Source: Cytidiella melzeri
Lineage: Eukaryota; Basidiomycota; Agaricomycetes; Polyporales; Irpicaceae
DNA length: 64,000 nt
Direction: 5' to 3'
Assembly (NCBI GenBank): GCA_022592445.1
Contig: JABYQR010000008.1
Coordinates: 266,390-330,389 of the forward strand
In this document: piece after piece, positions 22,320 to 34,645 of the stretch
Layout: every line of letters begins with the position of its first letter
How positions within the stretch are numbered: the first letter of the stretch is position 1
Notes under the pieces: model-generated
The model's input: the letters and a program-made list of their open reading frames with translations, nothing else
Told to the model about the DNA's origin: nothing
The model's database searches: none
Program-made: the position numbers and the translations under genes

Positions 22320-25059
22320 CTACCGCAATGCCATCCGCGACGGTCGGCTACCCAAAGTAGATGCGATAGGAATAGAAGGAGGCAGCTGAGGTGTTTCTGA
22401 CTCTACCGGGGATGCTTGAGCTTGCGCCTGCGTGCTCGCGTTCCGAATTGACACAAGGACCTCCTTGCAATAGCGAAGCTTCTCAACCATCCGCTCGTTC
22501 CGCTTGATGAGATTTGGATCCGATGTAGACGGTCGGAGCGACATAGCCATGATCTCGCTCAAACTGAAGCGTGTGAGTTCGTAGTTCTTGTCAATGTGCG
22601 TGACGAGGAGGCCCTGTGAGGATAGAATGACCTTCGAATGGTCGTAGAAGTTGAACTAGACGAAGCGTCAGATACGAAACAGTACACGACGGCGTGGATG
22701 GTTTACCTGCAGAACGTCGTGACTCATCTTGAAAACAATTACATGTTTCATCCGCAGGTACTTCTGCACAAAATCCATGCCTTTCGTTCGATCCTGATCT
22801 TCATAAGTGTAGTCGTAATCGCCATAAAGGCGATCCATGATGTAGCGTTCGAAATGCTTGAGGAGATACACTTTGCTCTTCAGTTCCTCAGGATATTCGG
22901 AGACAGTGTAGTTCTTGCGCACGTACACCGATCCTTGCCGCCGTGAAGATATATAATCAAAGTGGCTAGGGTGATATCATAAGCGCGCGGGAGAGGTTTA
23001 AGAGGTAAAATGACTGACATCTTATCTGCAGAAAGTACGACGGTGGTGCTGTCATTGAAGTGTACCCCGACCGACCCATCCGTCAAAGCATAGCCCATCC
23101 CGTACTTATTGCAGTAATCCACCCACGAGACGATAAAGACCTTAGGATCCGGCAGGTCCACATCGTCACGGGGGTCCCTAAATAGTATTCCTGCAGACTT
23201 TGCCTCGAAGGCAGCAGTCAACACCTGTGCGGCGGCGTCAAAGCCATTGACTTTCAAGGACTGAGACGACGAAGACGCTGGTAGTCCGGCAAGAGCACTG
23301 TCCACTCTCAAACCGGCCTTCTTGACTTTGGTTTCCTGAGGAGGGATATTCTCGGGCTCGTCGTAACCGAATGTTGGCGAGGGAGCGTTGGAAGGGACCA
23401 TCTGCGCCACGATCCTAGCCTTCTGAGACTCGAGCTCCTTCTTCCTGGCTTCCTCTGCCCTGTTTCCTACGTCATCGTGCTCTTCCTGGATATTCTGAAG
23501 CGCGCCTGCGCGTGCTTCGCGTAGCTGGCGGCCGGGTGATTTGGCGTCCTTCGCAGCCTGTAGCTTTCTAATTAGTGGCTGTTCGCCTCGAGAGGACGCA
23601 GGAGCGACGAGAAGAGGTTGTCTGGCAGAGCTGAGCAGCGCTGATATGGGACTGCCAGGCTGCACAGCTTTCTGGAACTCCTTCTCCTGCTGGGCAAGAC
23701 TGGAGGTCGCACTGCGCATCTTGCCGTTGCTAGCAGAGGGTGCCGAAGGCACGGCGATACTGGTAACATCTTCGTCCAGCAAGGCCTGCTTCCGAAGGGT
23801 GATCAGGTTTTCTCTCGACATAGCCGGTGTAACGTGCCTGAAATCAGGAATCGCGTCATGGGCAGATACAGGAATGGAAGAAGGTATCGTTCCCCGAGTG
23901 AACCATTCATGGTCAATGATGTCGTGTATAAGGGGTCTTTCTTCTGGATTATGAGCGAGAATCTGTTGTATCAGAGTTTGCACTTCCGAGGAAACCAGGC
24001 GGTCGGGTGGAAACTCGTATTCGTTGTTCCGGATACGCCTTTATACAGTTAGCGAAACTCTCTGCACAATAATGTGGGTACTCACTTGTAGATAGATTTG
24101 ACATCCTTGGTCTGGAACGGTGGCCGACCGATGACAAGAGTGTAGAGAATGACACCAATGGACCATGTGTCGACTTCAAAGCTGTGGCCATTGGCTGTGT
24201 CGAAGAGGACCTCCGGAGCGATGTAGTTCGGTGTCCCGCAAATAGTCTTCTTCCGTTCTCCGGGGTTCTCAATGAGGGCAGCGAGGCCGAAGTCTCCCAC
24301 TTTGACGTTCATCTTCGAGTCCAAGAAGATGTTCCCCAGCTTGAGATCACGGTGAATTACTTGGTGATTGTGCATATAATGGCAAGCACCAGACAACTGG
24401 ACCATAAAAAACCGAGACTCTGCCTCTGTGAAACGCTTGCGACGTCGGAGCATGTCCATCAGAGAGCCATTGTGACAGAGCTCTAAAGTCATGTACACGT
24501 TCTCTGAGTCTTCAAAACACTCCTGAAATTTCACTATGTTCGGGTGGTCGAGCGCGCGGTGGATCTTGATCTCTGCATAGAGCTTCGCAAACGTCATAAG
24601 GGAAATTCTGACAAGGAATATGAAAGTAGGCCACTCACTTTCGTCTTAGCTTTCTTAGTTTTGAGCGATTGTTTCGTGACTACCTTACATGCGGACCGAA
24701 AGCCATGGCGGTCTCGGACCTCGTATACGCGCGCGAACCCGCCCTACCCACAGTTAGGCATAGTCGGCGTGATGTGGAGTGAGACGTACCTCTCCCAACA
24801 AGCCTACTCTCTGTAGTTCTACACTCCGTGACTTGTCTGTAATCACTTTAGGCGGTGAAGGCGGAGAGACTTTAGCATTCTGTCTAGGCAGAGGAGCTTC
24901 TGCGGGGTTTTCTGCTGGTTGTTGCTGCAGCTTCGGGGGTGTTCCAGGTGACGGCTGGCGAGGAAACGGCTTGACGTTGAGTGCTTGGTGGCTGGCGGTG
25001 CTTGCGAGGGGGTAACGGCGAGAAGCGGGCGGCATCGACGAGAGAGCTTGAGCAGACAT
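22320..25059 (-). CDS. Polo-like serine/threonine kinase (PLK1/Cdc5/Plo1 type)
   Basis: A mitotic kinase that drives mitotic entry, spindle function and cytokinesis. The gene starts at ATG 25059 and stops at 22320-22322. A Pro-rich N-terminal extension of about 85 residues precedes the kinase domain. The glycine loop is [16 protein letters not shown], split by an intron, and the ATP lysine is in ACKVV. The catalytic loop is [11 protein letters not shown], the DFG motif is GDFGLAA, and the T-loop is [16 protein letters not shown], with the activating Thr in KKTICG. A linker of roughly 250 residues leads to polo boxes: [20 protein letters not shown] with [10 protein letters not shown] (box 1), then YEEL-type and [25 protein letters not shown] with [15 protein letters not shown] (box 2). 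The order kinase then paired polo boxes is diagnostic. At least five introns are visible. It is the only kinase here and stands alone. Confidence 0.95.
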
Positions 25060-26032
25060 CGTTTCAGTAGGCCTAACGCCTTTCGATGTCGAGGAGAACG
25101 AAGGAATATGGACGAGAACCAGGCGAGAGACGGACGTTGGAAAGTTGAACTTGCGGAAGGCGCATGGGATTCTTACATAATCGCACGTGGTCGCGTCAGC
25201 CCTCGCGTTGCGCGACGCGTCTCATGTCATGTGATCGCGTTTTGCACACACCCCGCGTCTCGGCGCTTCAACATGAAGTTGTTCTTGCTTGACGGCTGCA
25301 AGGACGATGCGCTGTAGCTCTCGAGGTGTACATGTACGCCTGCAACACGCAACGGAATCGCAAGAACAGCTCGGCTACCCCTGCTTTTCTTGTAACTGCC
25401 AGACCGTTCTCTCGAAATCACCGTCAAAAGCCTCGAAGGTCCTTCTGCAACCTCTGTTGGAGGCGGCACAAGAGGTCTCTCACGCCTACGATAGGTGACT
25501 TTGAGCGTATGGAATTATTAGCCAGTGGACTCAGAGTCGTGCAAGTGGCACGTTCCCCCGCAGCCTCAACCAAGTCTCAAGTTAGGCGCCAAATACACAT
25601 TACTCAAGGCGGGGGTACGAAACTACATAGGCCTATCTCTCCGTACAATGTAACAGGACATTCGCAATGTCATCCGCGTATACAATGCAGGTCTGCAAAA
25701 GCTTCCTAAATCCGTCTTTCTGATTCCGCCTTGCAGGACCTTGTCGATCACTTCCGCAAGCACGGCAACGTTCTCGTCAAGTACGCCGGCGATGCGCTCG
25801 AACGTTCATTGACAGCCTCAGCTCCTTCGCTCGGACCTACGGCGTGGGTGACAGGGCGAGGATGCTACGATGCTCGAACCAAACACTCAGAGCTGGATGT
25901 AGCGCACAGCTGTTCAGAAGCTGGGTAGAAAGTGTATATATACCGCCCTCTTCCTTCCAGTCACCTCATCCAAACAGCCAACACGTCTCCCACAACTCCA
26001 AATCAACCACCTCAGTATACTCTCGAAACAAC
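25060..26032. other. Divergent intergenic region, kinase to secreted-protein pair
   Basis: About 970 bases between the Polo-like kinase (-) and the first small secreted protein (+). It holds both promoters, including a TATA box described separately. ORFs such as 25326-25709 show no family content. Confidence 0.45.
25935..25942 (+). promoter_or_regulatory. TATA box of secreted protein copy 1
   Basis: TATATATA about 98 bases before the ATG at 26033. It lies in a context (AGAAGCTGGGT, GTATATATACCGCCCTCTTCC) repeated before copy 2, so the core promoter was duplicated with the gene. Confidence 0.6.
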
Positions 26033-26380
26033 ATGTTTGGCTCTCGGCTCTACCTGATCTCCGCAGTGGCGGTTTTGATTTCCGTAGTTGGTGCAAACCC
26101 CATGCCCGCACCATCTGCCACTCCTATGCTGCCCCAGCGCAATGCCACAACCGGCCAGAACGACAACTCGACCTCGCCTGCTATGGTAAACAACAACCGC
26201 AACACCACCATTGCCAACACCACTATCACTGGCACGAACGGTGGCCAGGCTGCTTGCGACCGTGGCCACACGCAATTCTGCACGACGACTACCACGTCTG
26301 CTACACCTACTCCGACTAATTACCCGTTCTACTGCTACTTTGACCCATTCCTCCCTGAATGTGATGGTTTCCCTTACTAA
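26033..26380 (+). CDS. Small secreted protein, tandem copy 1
   Basis: A 115-residue, single-exon secreted protein. The signal peptide is MFGSRLYLISAVAVLISVVG. The mature part is Asn/Thr-rich with several N-glycosylation sequons (NATT, NSTS, NTTI, NTTITG), a Thr-rich run, and four cysteines: two in ACDRGHTQFC and two in the tail YCYFDPFLPEC. No domain is recognised. It differs from copy 2 at about 10 of 115 residues. All of those lie in the signal peptide or the last 20 residues, while about 70 central residues are identical. Such small, glycosylation-rich secreted proteins are common in basidiomycetes as cell-wall or effector-like proteins, but the role here is unknown. Confidence 0.82.
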   Translation: MFGSRLYLISAVAVLISVVGANPMPAPSATPMLPQRNATTGQNDNSTSPAMVNNNRNTTIANTTITGTNGGQAACDRGHTQFCTTTTTSATPTPTNYPFYCYFDPFLPECDGFPY

Positions 26381-27285
26381 AGTGATGTATTCATTTTGCA
26401 CGACTGTTTCACGGATTCTGTACCTTGCGCTATATATACTCGCAATGGCAGTAGTTGGTCTCGTTCAATGAATTGTTCGTTTTGATCCTTTGAAACCTGC
26501 TACAAAGCAATATCTCGGTCCACCGACGTAACCTCCTTGTGCACCACTGGCACGCTCACCTCTGCGAATATTGAGGCAAAGTCACAACACCGAATGGTCA
26601 TTTAACTGCGTCGATTGCGAGCTAGATGGTCGGTTTCTGTGTGCAACAACCACCGCGTGAGTGAAGCACCCGCTCACAGATGCACGAATAAGCGCCATGA
26701 AGTTGTATCCTTCTTCCATCTTCAGAGTCATCCACATCATTTCTAGCCAATATTAACGGCTTTAGCAGTTACAAACATGACATTCGCCATGCAAGACTAC
26801 GTAGCACGGGTGGCTCGCCAAAGAATTCGGTAGTGTCCATCCTTGGCTGCTCCCGTCCAGCATCTCGAGCAAGAAACTGGCATTTACAGCGTATGCGCGA
26901 ACTACACAGATCGGTAAGAGCTTCTTGATTCCGTCTGATACCGTGCCATCTATTCTTTGTCCTTTTAAAAGGTAATCTTCAGGCTCCGGAACTGCGTCGA
27001 GAACTGCGGAAGCAAGGCACGACAATGTTCATGGTGTGTTCGGGCGATAAGTTTGCCTCCGTTCGCGTTCGACAAAAGTATGGATTCCGCTTGAATCTGC
27101 AGTGTCACTGGATGACAATACGAGGGTACCACAGGGCTCTTGGATACTCGAAGTCGGATACTATAGCGCACAGAAGCTGGGTCGAAAGTGTATATATACC
27201 GCCCTCTTCCTCACAATCACTTCATCCAAACAGCCAGCATCCCCATCAAACTCGAAACCACTTACTCTTCTCCTCCTGAATCAAC
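26381..27285. other. Spacer between tandem secreted-protein genes
   Basis: About 900 bases. Its last ~110 bases repeat the promoter and leader of copy 1. The rest has no supported gene and no obvious homology to the sequence upstream of copy 1. Confidence 0.5.
27191..27198 (+). promoter_or_regulatory. TATA box of secreted protein copy 2
   Basis: TATATATA about 95 bases before the ATG at 27286, in the same sequence context as the box before copy 1. Confidence 0.6.
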
Positions 27286-27633
27286 ATGTTTGGCTCTCGT
27301 CTCTACTTCATCTCCGCCATGGCGGTTATTATCTCTGCCGTCGGCGCAAATCCCATGCCCGCACCATCTGCCACTCCCATGCTGCCCCAGCGCAACGCCA
27401 CCACCGGTCAGAACGACAACTCGACCTCGCCTGCTATGGTAAATAACAACCGTAACACCACCATTGCCAACACCACTATCACTGGCACGAACGGTGGTCA
27501 GGCCGCTTGCGACCGTGGCCACACCCAGTTTTGCACAACCACTACCACATCTGCCACACCTACCCCGACCATTTACCCCTACTACTGTTTCTTCGAGCCA
27601 TTCTTGCCTGAATGCGACGGCTTCTATCCTTAG
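27286..27633 (+). CDS. Small secreted protein, tandem copy 2
   Basis: A 115-residue single-exon paralogue of the gene at 26033, with start codons 1,253 bases apart. The signal peptide is MFGSRLYFISAMAVIISAVG. The central Asn/Thr-rich segment, with its sequons and the ACDRGHTQFC cysteine pair, is identical to copy 1. The C-terminus reads YYCFFEPFLPECDGFYP. At DNA level the shared core has scattered third-position differences (for example CCT/CCC and CAC/CAC-CAG codons), so the duplication is not brand new. The protein core therefore looks conserved by selection or partial gene conversion. Confidence 0.82.
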   Translation: MFGSRLYFISAMAVIISAVGANPMPAPSATPMLPQRNATTGQNDNSTSPAMVNNNRNTTIANTTITGTNGGQAACDRGHTQFCTTTTTSATPTPTIYPYYCFFEPFLPECDGFYP

Positions 27634-28586
27634 GAAATTACCTTGCTCCAAACCAATTTTTTCATTTGAGTCAATGTTGTCTTGTGGTCGTCTTTAAACC
27701 AGTATAGTAATAATTATGTTGCAAATCGTCTCGTTCGATGGACTGTCCTTGTCATTCTTGAAAGCTCTATGTGCTCTGATACACCCGTTGATCAGCGACC
27801 GCAGTCGAAAACTTGATCTTTTGTTCGAGTTTTCATGCACCACTGTCATAACAGTGTTCCTGCGAACGCGAATATTAGCACAATGATTTCAAGTACTGTG
27901 CCGCATATTAGCTTCTGCTTCTTACTGAACTCATGTCTTCTGTAAGTTGCATTCGTGAACGCAGCCGCAATCTTGAACGTTACGCGTGTGCGCCAGCATG
28001 TCCGTAGCATTTGCTCGAACATGCGGTGCAGTACTAGTAATACCCTATTCTTTCCAGGTACCTAGTCCAAATAACCATCTCGCCTCGTCAACTTCGAAAG
28101 CTCCCGCCTAAGGCCCTCAAGCTCTCAAACACTCTGCCACATGTGTTTCGTTTTAACTATAAGTCCGCACGGTCATCATTCCGACGGTGCCCTCTCGTTC
28201 ATCCTCGGAGGCGGGCTTACATGCACCATGCGCTGTTAAATAACCTTGCAAACAAAACCAAGGTGCATTTCTGTATATCGTGGTTTCATTGGTAAGTTTA
28301 CTTTCATGCTTCCACATGTAGCGTACAAGTACAATGTCGACTAGCTACTATAGTACATACCTACATACTACAATCATGTCTAAACGGCCATAAATACGTC
28401 TAACAACATCACAATAACTTACGGCGTCTTCTACGCTTTTCGTCCAGGGAGATCAAAAATCTCTCCAGTAAGTGACACGCTTGGTGGCCTACTTCAGTCC
28501 CTACTCCTCCTCCCACCCCTGAATCCAAACCTGAAACCGACGAGACCAATCAGATTCATAATCCCCCCCAGGCGAATAAGGATCAC
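27634..28586. other. Intergenic, 950 bases
   Basis: Convergent region between a + strand and a - strand gene. No ORF with recognisable content, repeat or RNA gene was seen. Confidence 0.45.
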
Positions 28587-28982
28587 TCACCCGCTGAATA
28601 TGCTCAAGAATCCCCCGCCTAACCTAGGCGCGCCCATCCCGGCCTCACCGCCGTTACAGCAGTCAAAGTCTTCGTTTGTGTGAGGGAGATCATGTGGCGG
28701 GGTAGCGGTAGGAGTGGGTGCATTGGGTGACAAACTTTGTTTGGCGGGAGTGGGTGTGTTAGGTGGCGAATTTGGCTTAGCAGCAGGGGTAGGAGTAGAG
28801 GTTTTTTGCGCGTGTTGACTGGTTTTGCTAACGTCTGGGGTGCTCCCTGCGGCGGGTGCTGCTTTTTCAGCCTGCGGCTTGACGGAAGGAATGGCGGCGG
28901 CGGAGGAATGCAGAGGAACTGCCGTGGTGATAGTGACGAGGAGGAGAGTGAGAAGAAAGAGGGTGATATGTGTGAATCTCAT
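28587..28982 (-). CDS. Small secreted Pro/Thr-rich protein
   Basis: A 131-residue secreted protein starting at ATG 28982. The signal peptide is MRFTHITLFLLTLLLVTITT. A Pro/Thr/Lys/Ala-rich middle has repeating NxPTP units (NTPTPAK, NAPTPTATP). A short Cys-Cys-Gly-rich end follows (DFDCCNGGEAGMG), then GGGFLSIFSG. An alternative 3' end is plausible: a GTGAGT donor lies just at the stop and a TTTCAG acceptor about 60 bases on would extend the protein with GFGFRGGRRSRD and a new stop near 28495. I cannot choose between the two without transcripts. Function unknown; cell-wall or extracellular location is inferred from the signal peptide and composition. Confidence 0.65.
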   Translation of the reverse strand: MRFTHITLFLLTLLLVTITTAVPLHSSAAAIPSVKPQAEKAAPAAGSTPDVSKTSQHAQKTSTPTPAAKPNSPPNTPTPAKQSLSPNAPTPTATPPHDLPHTNEDFDCCNGGEAGMGAPRLGGGFLSIFSG

Positions 28983-30321
28983 TGTGTCTAACGATGTTCA
29001 ACAGGAAGGAAATAAAGGATGGACGGGGGTGGGGAGAGAAAGAAGGCTAGAATGAAGCAAAACACTAAGTACGGCTCAGTATACGCATATACGCTCCATG
29101 AAGCAAGTTGACTCACGTAGCTGCACTAGGCAAATAAGTTATGGCCGCGAAGGCTTATCGAGACAAAGGATGTCTAGAGAGGGTCCTGCTCTGCTCATAT
29201 GGGATGTTGACTGTGGGGTAACCCACGTCGTCTTCTCAATCATATATATCTCACTGTGGAAGCTATTCTTAGGCGTGGACTGCCACCGACCAGTAGAAAT
29301 CCCCTGCTTGTTTAGGAACCCTGTGCATTGATGGACGTGTTGGAGACAGGGAGATCACGAAAGTGTCTGTCGGTTTCGCGGGATGTCTGTCTAAACGGTC
29401 ATTACTGCAAGAATCACCGTGTCAACGGAACATTGTGTGATACCAGCGTTCCGTTTCCCTGCCGGTGTTGCCAGTGATTTGGACAATCAGGAGACCGTAC
29501 AGGAAAAATGGCAGATCGTTGGGATATCGTCGCCAGCCGCATGTTGAGTTGGTTCTGAGACGCGTAAATGTATCAGTGGTCCTGACGGAAAGATGAGCGA
29601 CTACATGCCAACGTACAATCAAAAGACGACGAAACGCGTCGTTCGTTGTTTGACTTCCGCACCGAAATGACATATGCTATGAAAATGCACGGCATAGACA
29701 CATCATTGGATGTTGCCTCTCGACCACGACTGCCAATAATACTGAGTGTTGTTACGAGCATGGCCTTCTCAGGCAGCAACAGTCAGTGGTTCATCTGCAC
29801 TTACCGAAGAGTGGAAGACGTCACTGCACTGCCCAGCAAACGCGAATCGTCAACCGTACGTGTAAGGAATGTACCACCCACCAGGGCTACGGGCAAAGCA
29901 GCGTCCACAAGCAGTTGTAGCTCTTGGGCGGGATTGTGGCAGAAAATATTATTGGTAAGTGAGAACTAATGACTCGGAGGTTCAAGTTGAGGTTCCTCAG
30001 CCTTTGTTATTGGACGACTGTCTTCTGCCGAGATGCCGGTCAACGGCTGGGAAAATTACCCTGGCCAGCTGCAAGTCTTGACGACTTGAAAGGCCACCAC
30101 TCATCGATGCTACAAGCGTGTGCATACCCCGGTCAGCACCTTCTGCCATCCGCCGCACACATCTTTGGTTGCCTTCCTCGCCCTCAGTCTCCATATTCAA
30201 ACAGCCACACTGGCAAGTCGTTGAGCAGAGAAACAGGAGATTACGGGGCGCCGAAATATGTTACAACTATTGATACAAGAACGCACAATTGCAATCGATG
30301 CTCGACCTTGTCCCAATCATC
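28983..30321. other. Intergenic, 1.3 kb
   Basis: The first part should contain the promoter of the small Pro/Thr-rich gene. A 225-codon + strand ORF (29969-30646) overlaps the small gene on the other strand and has random-looking composition, so it was not called. Confidence 0.45.
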
Positions 30322-30697
30322 TTATTTATTTGCCTTCTCCAACGATGCACTGTCGCCGTGGACGGCCGCTCGAACTCCCTGCGTGCCCAACCGCGCGTCG
30401 GTGGTGCCTGTAGTCAACCCCGCTCCTTGCTGCTCCGTCTCTGCATCAAACCCCAAAATAAGCCAGGTCTCAGGACATCGAGAGGGACGAAGGATTCTCA
30501 CTGTACAACGACGACGGCTGCGCCGATTGTTTCGACTGCTTCGCAGAGATAAACATGTATCCAGCGGCTGCAACACAACCTGTGCCGACGATGGCAGCCT
30601 GGCGAAAGATATGTGGTCAGCACAACCTGGTCTGGCTGAATCATGAGCCTAGTGGCCGAACACATACAAATGGCTTGCTTCGTGCTAGAGAACTCAT
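30322..30697 (-). CDS. 81-residue small membrane protein, three exons
   Basis: A short gene that simple ORF finding misses because each exon is small. Exons: 30668-30697 (10 codons, MSSLARSKPF), 30502-30598, and 30322-30440. The introns have GTATGT...GCCAG and GTGAGA...TGCAG borders. The lengths sum to 246 nt with a terminal TAA. The protein has a basic N-terminus, one glycine/alanine-rich hydrophobic segment (AAIVGTGCVAAAGYMFI) and a polar tail (SAKQSKQSAQ, then TTGTTDARLGTQGVRAAVHG). The layout suggests a single-pass small membrane protein, possibly mitochondrial. That location is inference; I do not recognise the family. Good phasing across two introns makes it more than a chance ORF. Confidence 0.6.
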
Positions 30698-31180
30698 GTT
30701 TCAAAAAAAAGATAAACAATGGTGGGTGTATGGAATGCGGTCGTTTGGCAGGGGGTCGATGAGCACAAGAGCAATTGCACGCATTATATAGCTTGCCATG
30801 GCGTTGTCTCAAGCGAGAGACGACCGGGTAGCAGGCGTGTGACATCATGGAGGATACGCTGGGGGAAACTCGCAATCATGGCAGTACCACAACTGACATC
30901 ATCCCCAGTCGCCACTGCGCCAATTGATGCGCCATGTTACAAAAACGGCTAGCGTCTTAATTGCCGGTCTGTGCTTGCGAGAAAATGTATGTGTTACGGC
31001 TGCATGTTGTACATCGTATGAAGAAAGCGCGATGTCTCTTGTATGCGATACTAGTACAAAAGCGTAGTGCAAGAGAACGACGACCGACAAAAGCCCAGAC
31101 TGATTGTTTGACGGAGCCCAAGGATGGACGGGAGATGCGGAGGCGAATTGCGATAGCAGTAGAGAAAGAAGGGGGCTGCA
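30698..31180. other. Intergenic, about 480 bases
   Basis: Holds the promoter of the small membrane-protein gene and the E2 gene 3' untranslated region. Nothing else was identified. Confidence 0.45.
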
Positions 31181-31973
<793 letters not shown>

Positions 31974-32612
31974 TACGACGAGGTGTCAGGGGACGAGCGT
32001 AGACGAAAACTGTGCGGTTCGTGTGTCCATCGTCGACGACAATAAGATCGCATGAGATCGCAAAAGATCGGATGTTGGCATGTGCGAGTTTGAGGGGATG
32101 GTGTCGTGAAATGCAGAGTGTGGCCACAGCAAAACGCCGTATGTGAGCAAAAAGAGAAAGTAGGCATACAGTCAGCGGTTTGTTGGACGTCAAAGACAGC
32201 GACAGGGACACTTACAGCTTGTGCTAGAGGACGAGAAAGCCGGGGAGGTAGTGAAGGTGAGCGTTGAAGGTAGAGAGACAAGACCTCGGGATTCGGCCGG
32301 ATAAGCATACGGCGATGCCGTGGCTGATTGCGGGTGTTTGGCCCGTTTAGTCACTTTGTCCGTCCGGAGGCCGGCATCGCGGTCTACCAGACGGCAGCAG
32401 CCTTTGTGGCCACACTGGTATAAGAACAGGAAAAATGAGTGAGAGGCGTGCCTCGTGCTATCATAGATACTGTACTTCAACACCACCACAAGGTTCACTT
32501 CAATAACTATTATAATAAGTCTTGCATGATGTAAAAGTAGGATGCTGCCTGAGAGCTGTGTCTAGACATCTCAATTCTACAATTAATGGATCTCGAGCAA
32601 CCAAGTTGCACA
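31974..32612. other. E2 promoter region and cystathionine synthase 3' end
   Basis: About 640 bases upstream of the E2 start and downstream of the next minus-strand stop. It should include the E2 promoter and leader. No gene was seen. Confidence 0.45.
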
Positions 32613-34645
32613 TTAGCAGCACTGGTCTTTGACCGCTTCTACTGCCACCTTCAACGCTTTCTCAAACCCTTCCAAAAGCACCTTCTGATCCTCCATTCCA
32701 ACACTCACTCTCACCAGCCCCTCCTCGACGCCATACTCAGCGGCCCAGTCCAATTCCAAATAGTGCCCAAGGACCGTATACGGACACGCCAGCGTGAAAT
32801 TTGTACCCAAACTCGGCCCTTTATGACAGGGCAGTGCATCAAAAAACGCCTTCGACACCCTCATATCATGGAATGTCACAGAGAACAGCCCTCCGAACCG
32901 TCCTCCTGGTGTTTTACAGCGCAAGTAGTGCTCCGAAGTAACAAATTTGGGGTAGAACACGGTCTTGACGACAGATGACTGGGACTTGAGGAAGTCGCAG
33001 ACCGCCTCGGTGTTGATGTCGATGACGCGAATGCGCCGCGCAAAGTCGCGCGAGTTACGTTCCATGTAAGTCGCGTCCTCGCAGTAGTACGAGTCTTCGT
33101 ATGCAGCGGCTAGGTAGTTTTTGAGAGCGGAGTAGTGATGCCCTTTCGGGTTCAATACCAGACTAGGAGAATAAGCCATCTATCAGTCAGCCGGACGGGA
33201 AGAGTGTATCGAACGTACCTGCCACCCATGACATTCGAGTCACCGCTGAACACCTTGGACAAGCTACTCACCACAACGTCCGCGTACGGCAAAACCTCGA
33301 CATTAATTGGATTGCCAATCGTCTCATCGATGACAATGAGGAAGTTGAATTTGTCCGCCAACGCACGCAGACGAGGGAGATCGGCGCAGCGCAGAAGGGG
33401 GTTAGATGGGAATTCAGTGAAGAGAGCCAACGCTGGAGGTTTGTCCGGATGATCTGCCAGTTCCTTTTCCAATATCTGCTCTAGTTCATCTATGTCTTTG
33501 TCTAGACCGTGCCCCAGGAAATGACAGCCTGGGCCCCACTTTTGTAAGATCTTCAGGGTGTCGGTGTATGGGAACCTACGGCTACGTGAGCTTCGGCTGC
33601 ACCGGAATAACGCGATGCAAGGTGACATACCCAAAACATATGCTCTTCGCCACAGGCATCGTATTGAGCGCTAGCTGATGGGCACTCCAAATGGCCGCCA
33701 TGCCTGAAGGATACAAGAATACATCATCCTCGCTTACTTCTGCAATTCCCCGCGTGCTGGGCCCAAGCTCGGCTTCTTGACTTCCAGCAATGGCCCAATC
33801 GTTGGGAGTCTCCCGTACGAGTACTCCGGCAATCCGCCTCCGCATTGCTCTCTTTGCTGTAGCGGCCTGCTCAACAGGTAAGTTGCGCCCGTAGCGCTCC
33901 TCCAAGTACATGGCGTGATCAGAGTCAAGGACGTCGGCCGCCGGTGGCTGAATGGGTATAGCACACAGTGCACTAGAAGAATTACTGGCACTCTTCGCGT
34001 AGTGTCTGTTAGACGACGCGCGCTTCATGAAATGGTTGCGAGGAAATGGTGACGGGGTAGTCGTCGGTTGCGGAGTCTCTGCAGGTAGCATAGCGAGACA
34101 GTGTTCTGCCAGACGACTGGATATCCCGAGGCCTGCATGCTGCCAGAATTGCTTCGCTAACGAAAACGCATCTGCGGGAAAGAGAACAATGTGCAGCTCG
34201 ATGCTATTAGCTGATGGAGCCGCAGGTGTCTCTGGTGAGATGATGAACTGTACGAGGCGGACTGGTACAGGTGTGCCTTGATGAGAGGATCGGTCAAACA
34301 TGAATGCGCGACAAGAGTCGGCAATTTTTCGTGTTGGAAAAAGCATTGCTTGTTCTCCGGGCAGCCCAAACTTTTGCTCACATACACGAGCAAGCTACGG
34401 AATAGGATTCAGGGGTGTTAGAAATAGGTTTACGTCGTATGACCGTAGGAGCGCACCTTCCGAATACTGAGATGAATGAAGAACCGCGGGTATCCTGAGA
34501 CCATGGCGTCGACCACTCTTTTATCACCCTCTTCATATCCTACATTATCCTCCCATGTAGGCAGCGAGACGGAGATGGCATGTGGAGTGAGAGGTGGGAC
34601 TGCAGAGCCCAAAGCGATTTGTTGGGTGATGACAGAAGTCGCCAT
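32613..34645 (-). CDS. Cystathionine gamma-synthase (STR2-like)
   Basis: A PLP-dependent enzyme of cysteine-to-methionine transsulfuration that joins cysteine to an activated homoserine to form cystathionine. Start ATG 34645; first exon 34457-34645 (63 codons); stop at 32613-32615. The N-terminal extension ([34 protein letters not shown]) is typical of fungal STR2 proteins. The fold-I aminotransferase-like core includes [44 protein letters not shown] and the PLP-lysine motif [18 protein letters not shown]. The C-terminal domain has [16 protein letters not shown] and ends [19 protein letters not shown]. At least three introns are visible. It is divergent from NMD3 with 317 bases between starts. 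STR2 proteins diverge from bacterial MetB, which fits the long N-terminus. Confidence 0.9.

Noticed and set aside
25326..25709. 127-codon ORF upstream of the secreted pair
   Set aside because: No domain, no splice support and Arg/Ser-rich composition typical of chance frames.
29969..30646. 225-codon + strand ORF
   Set aside because: Overlaps the spliced small membrane-protein gene on the other strand and has random composition.
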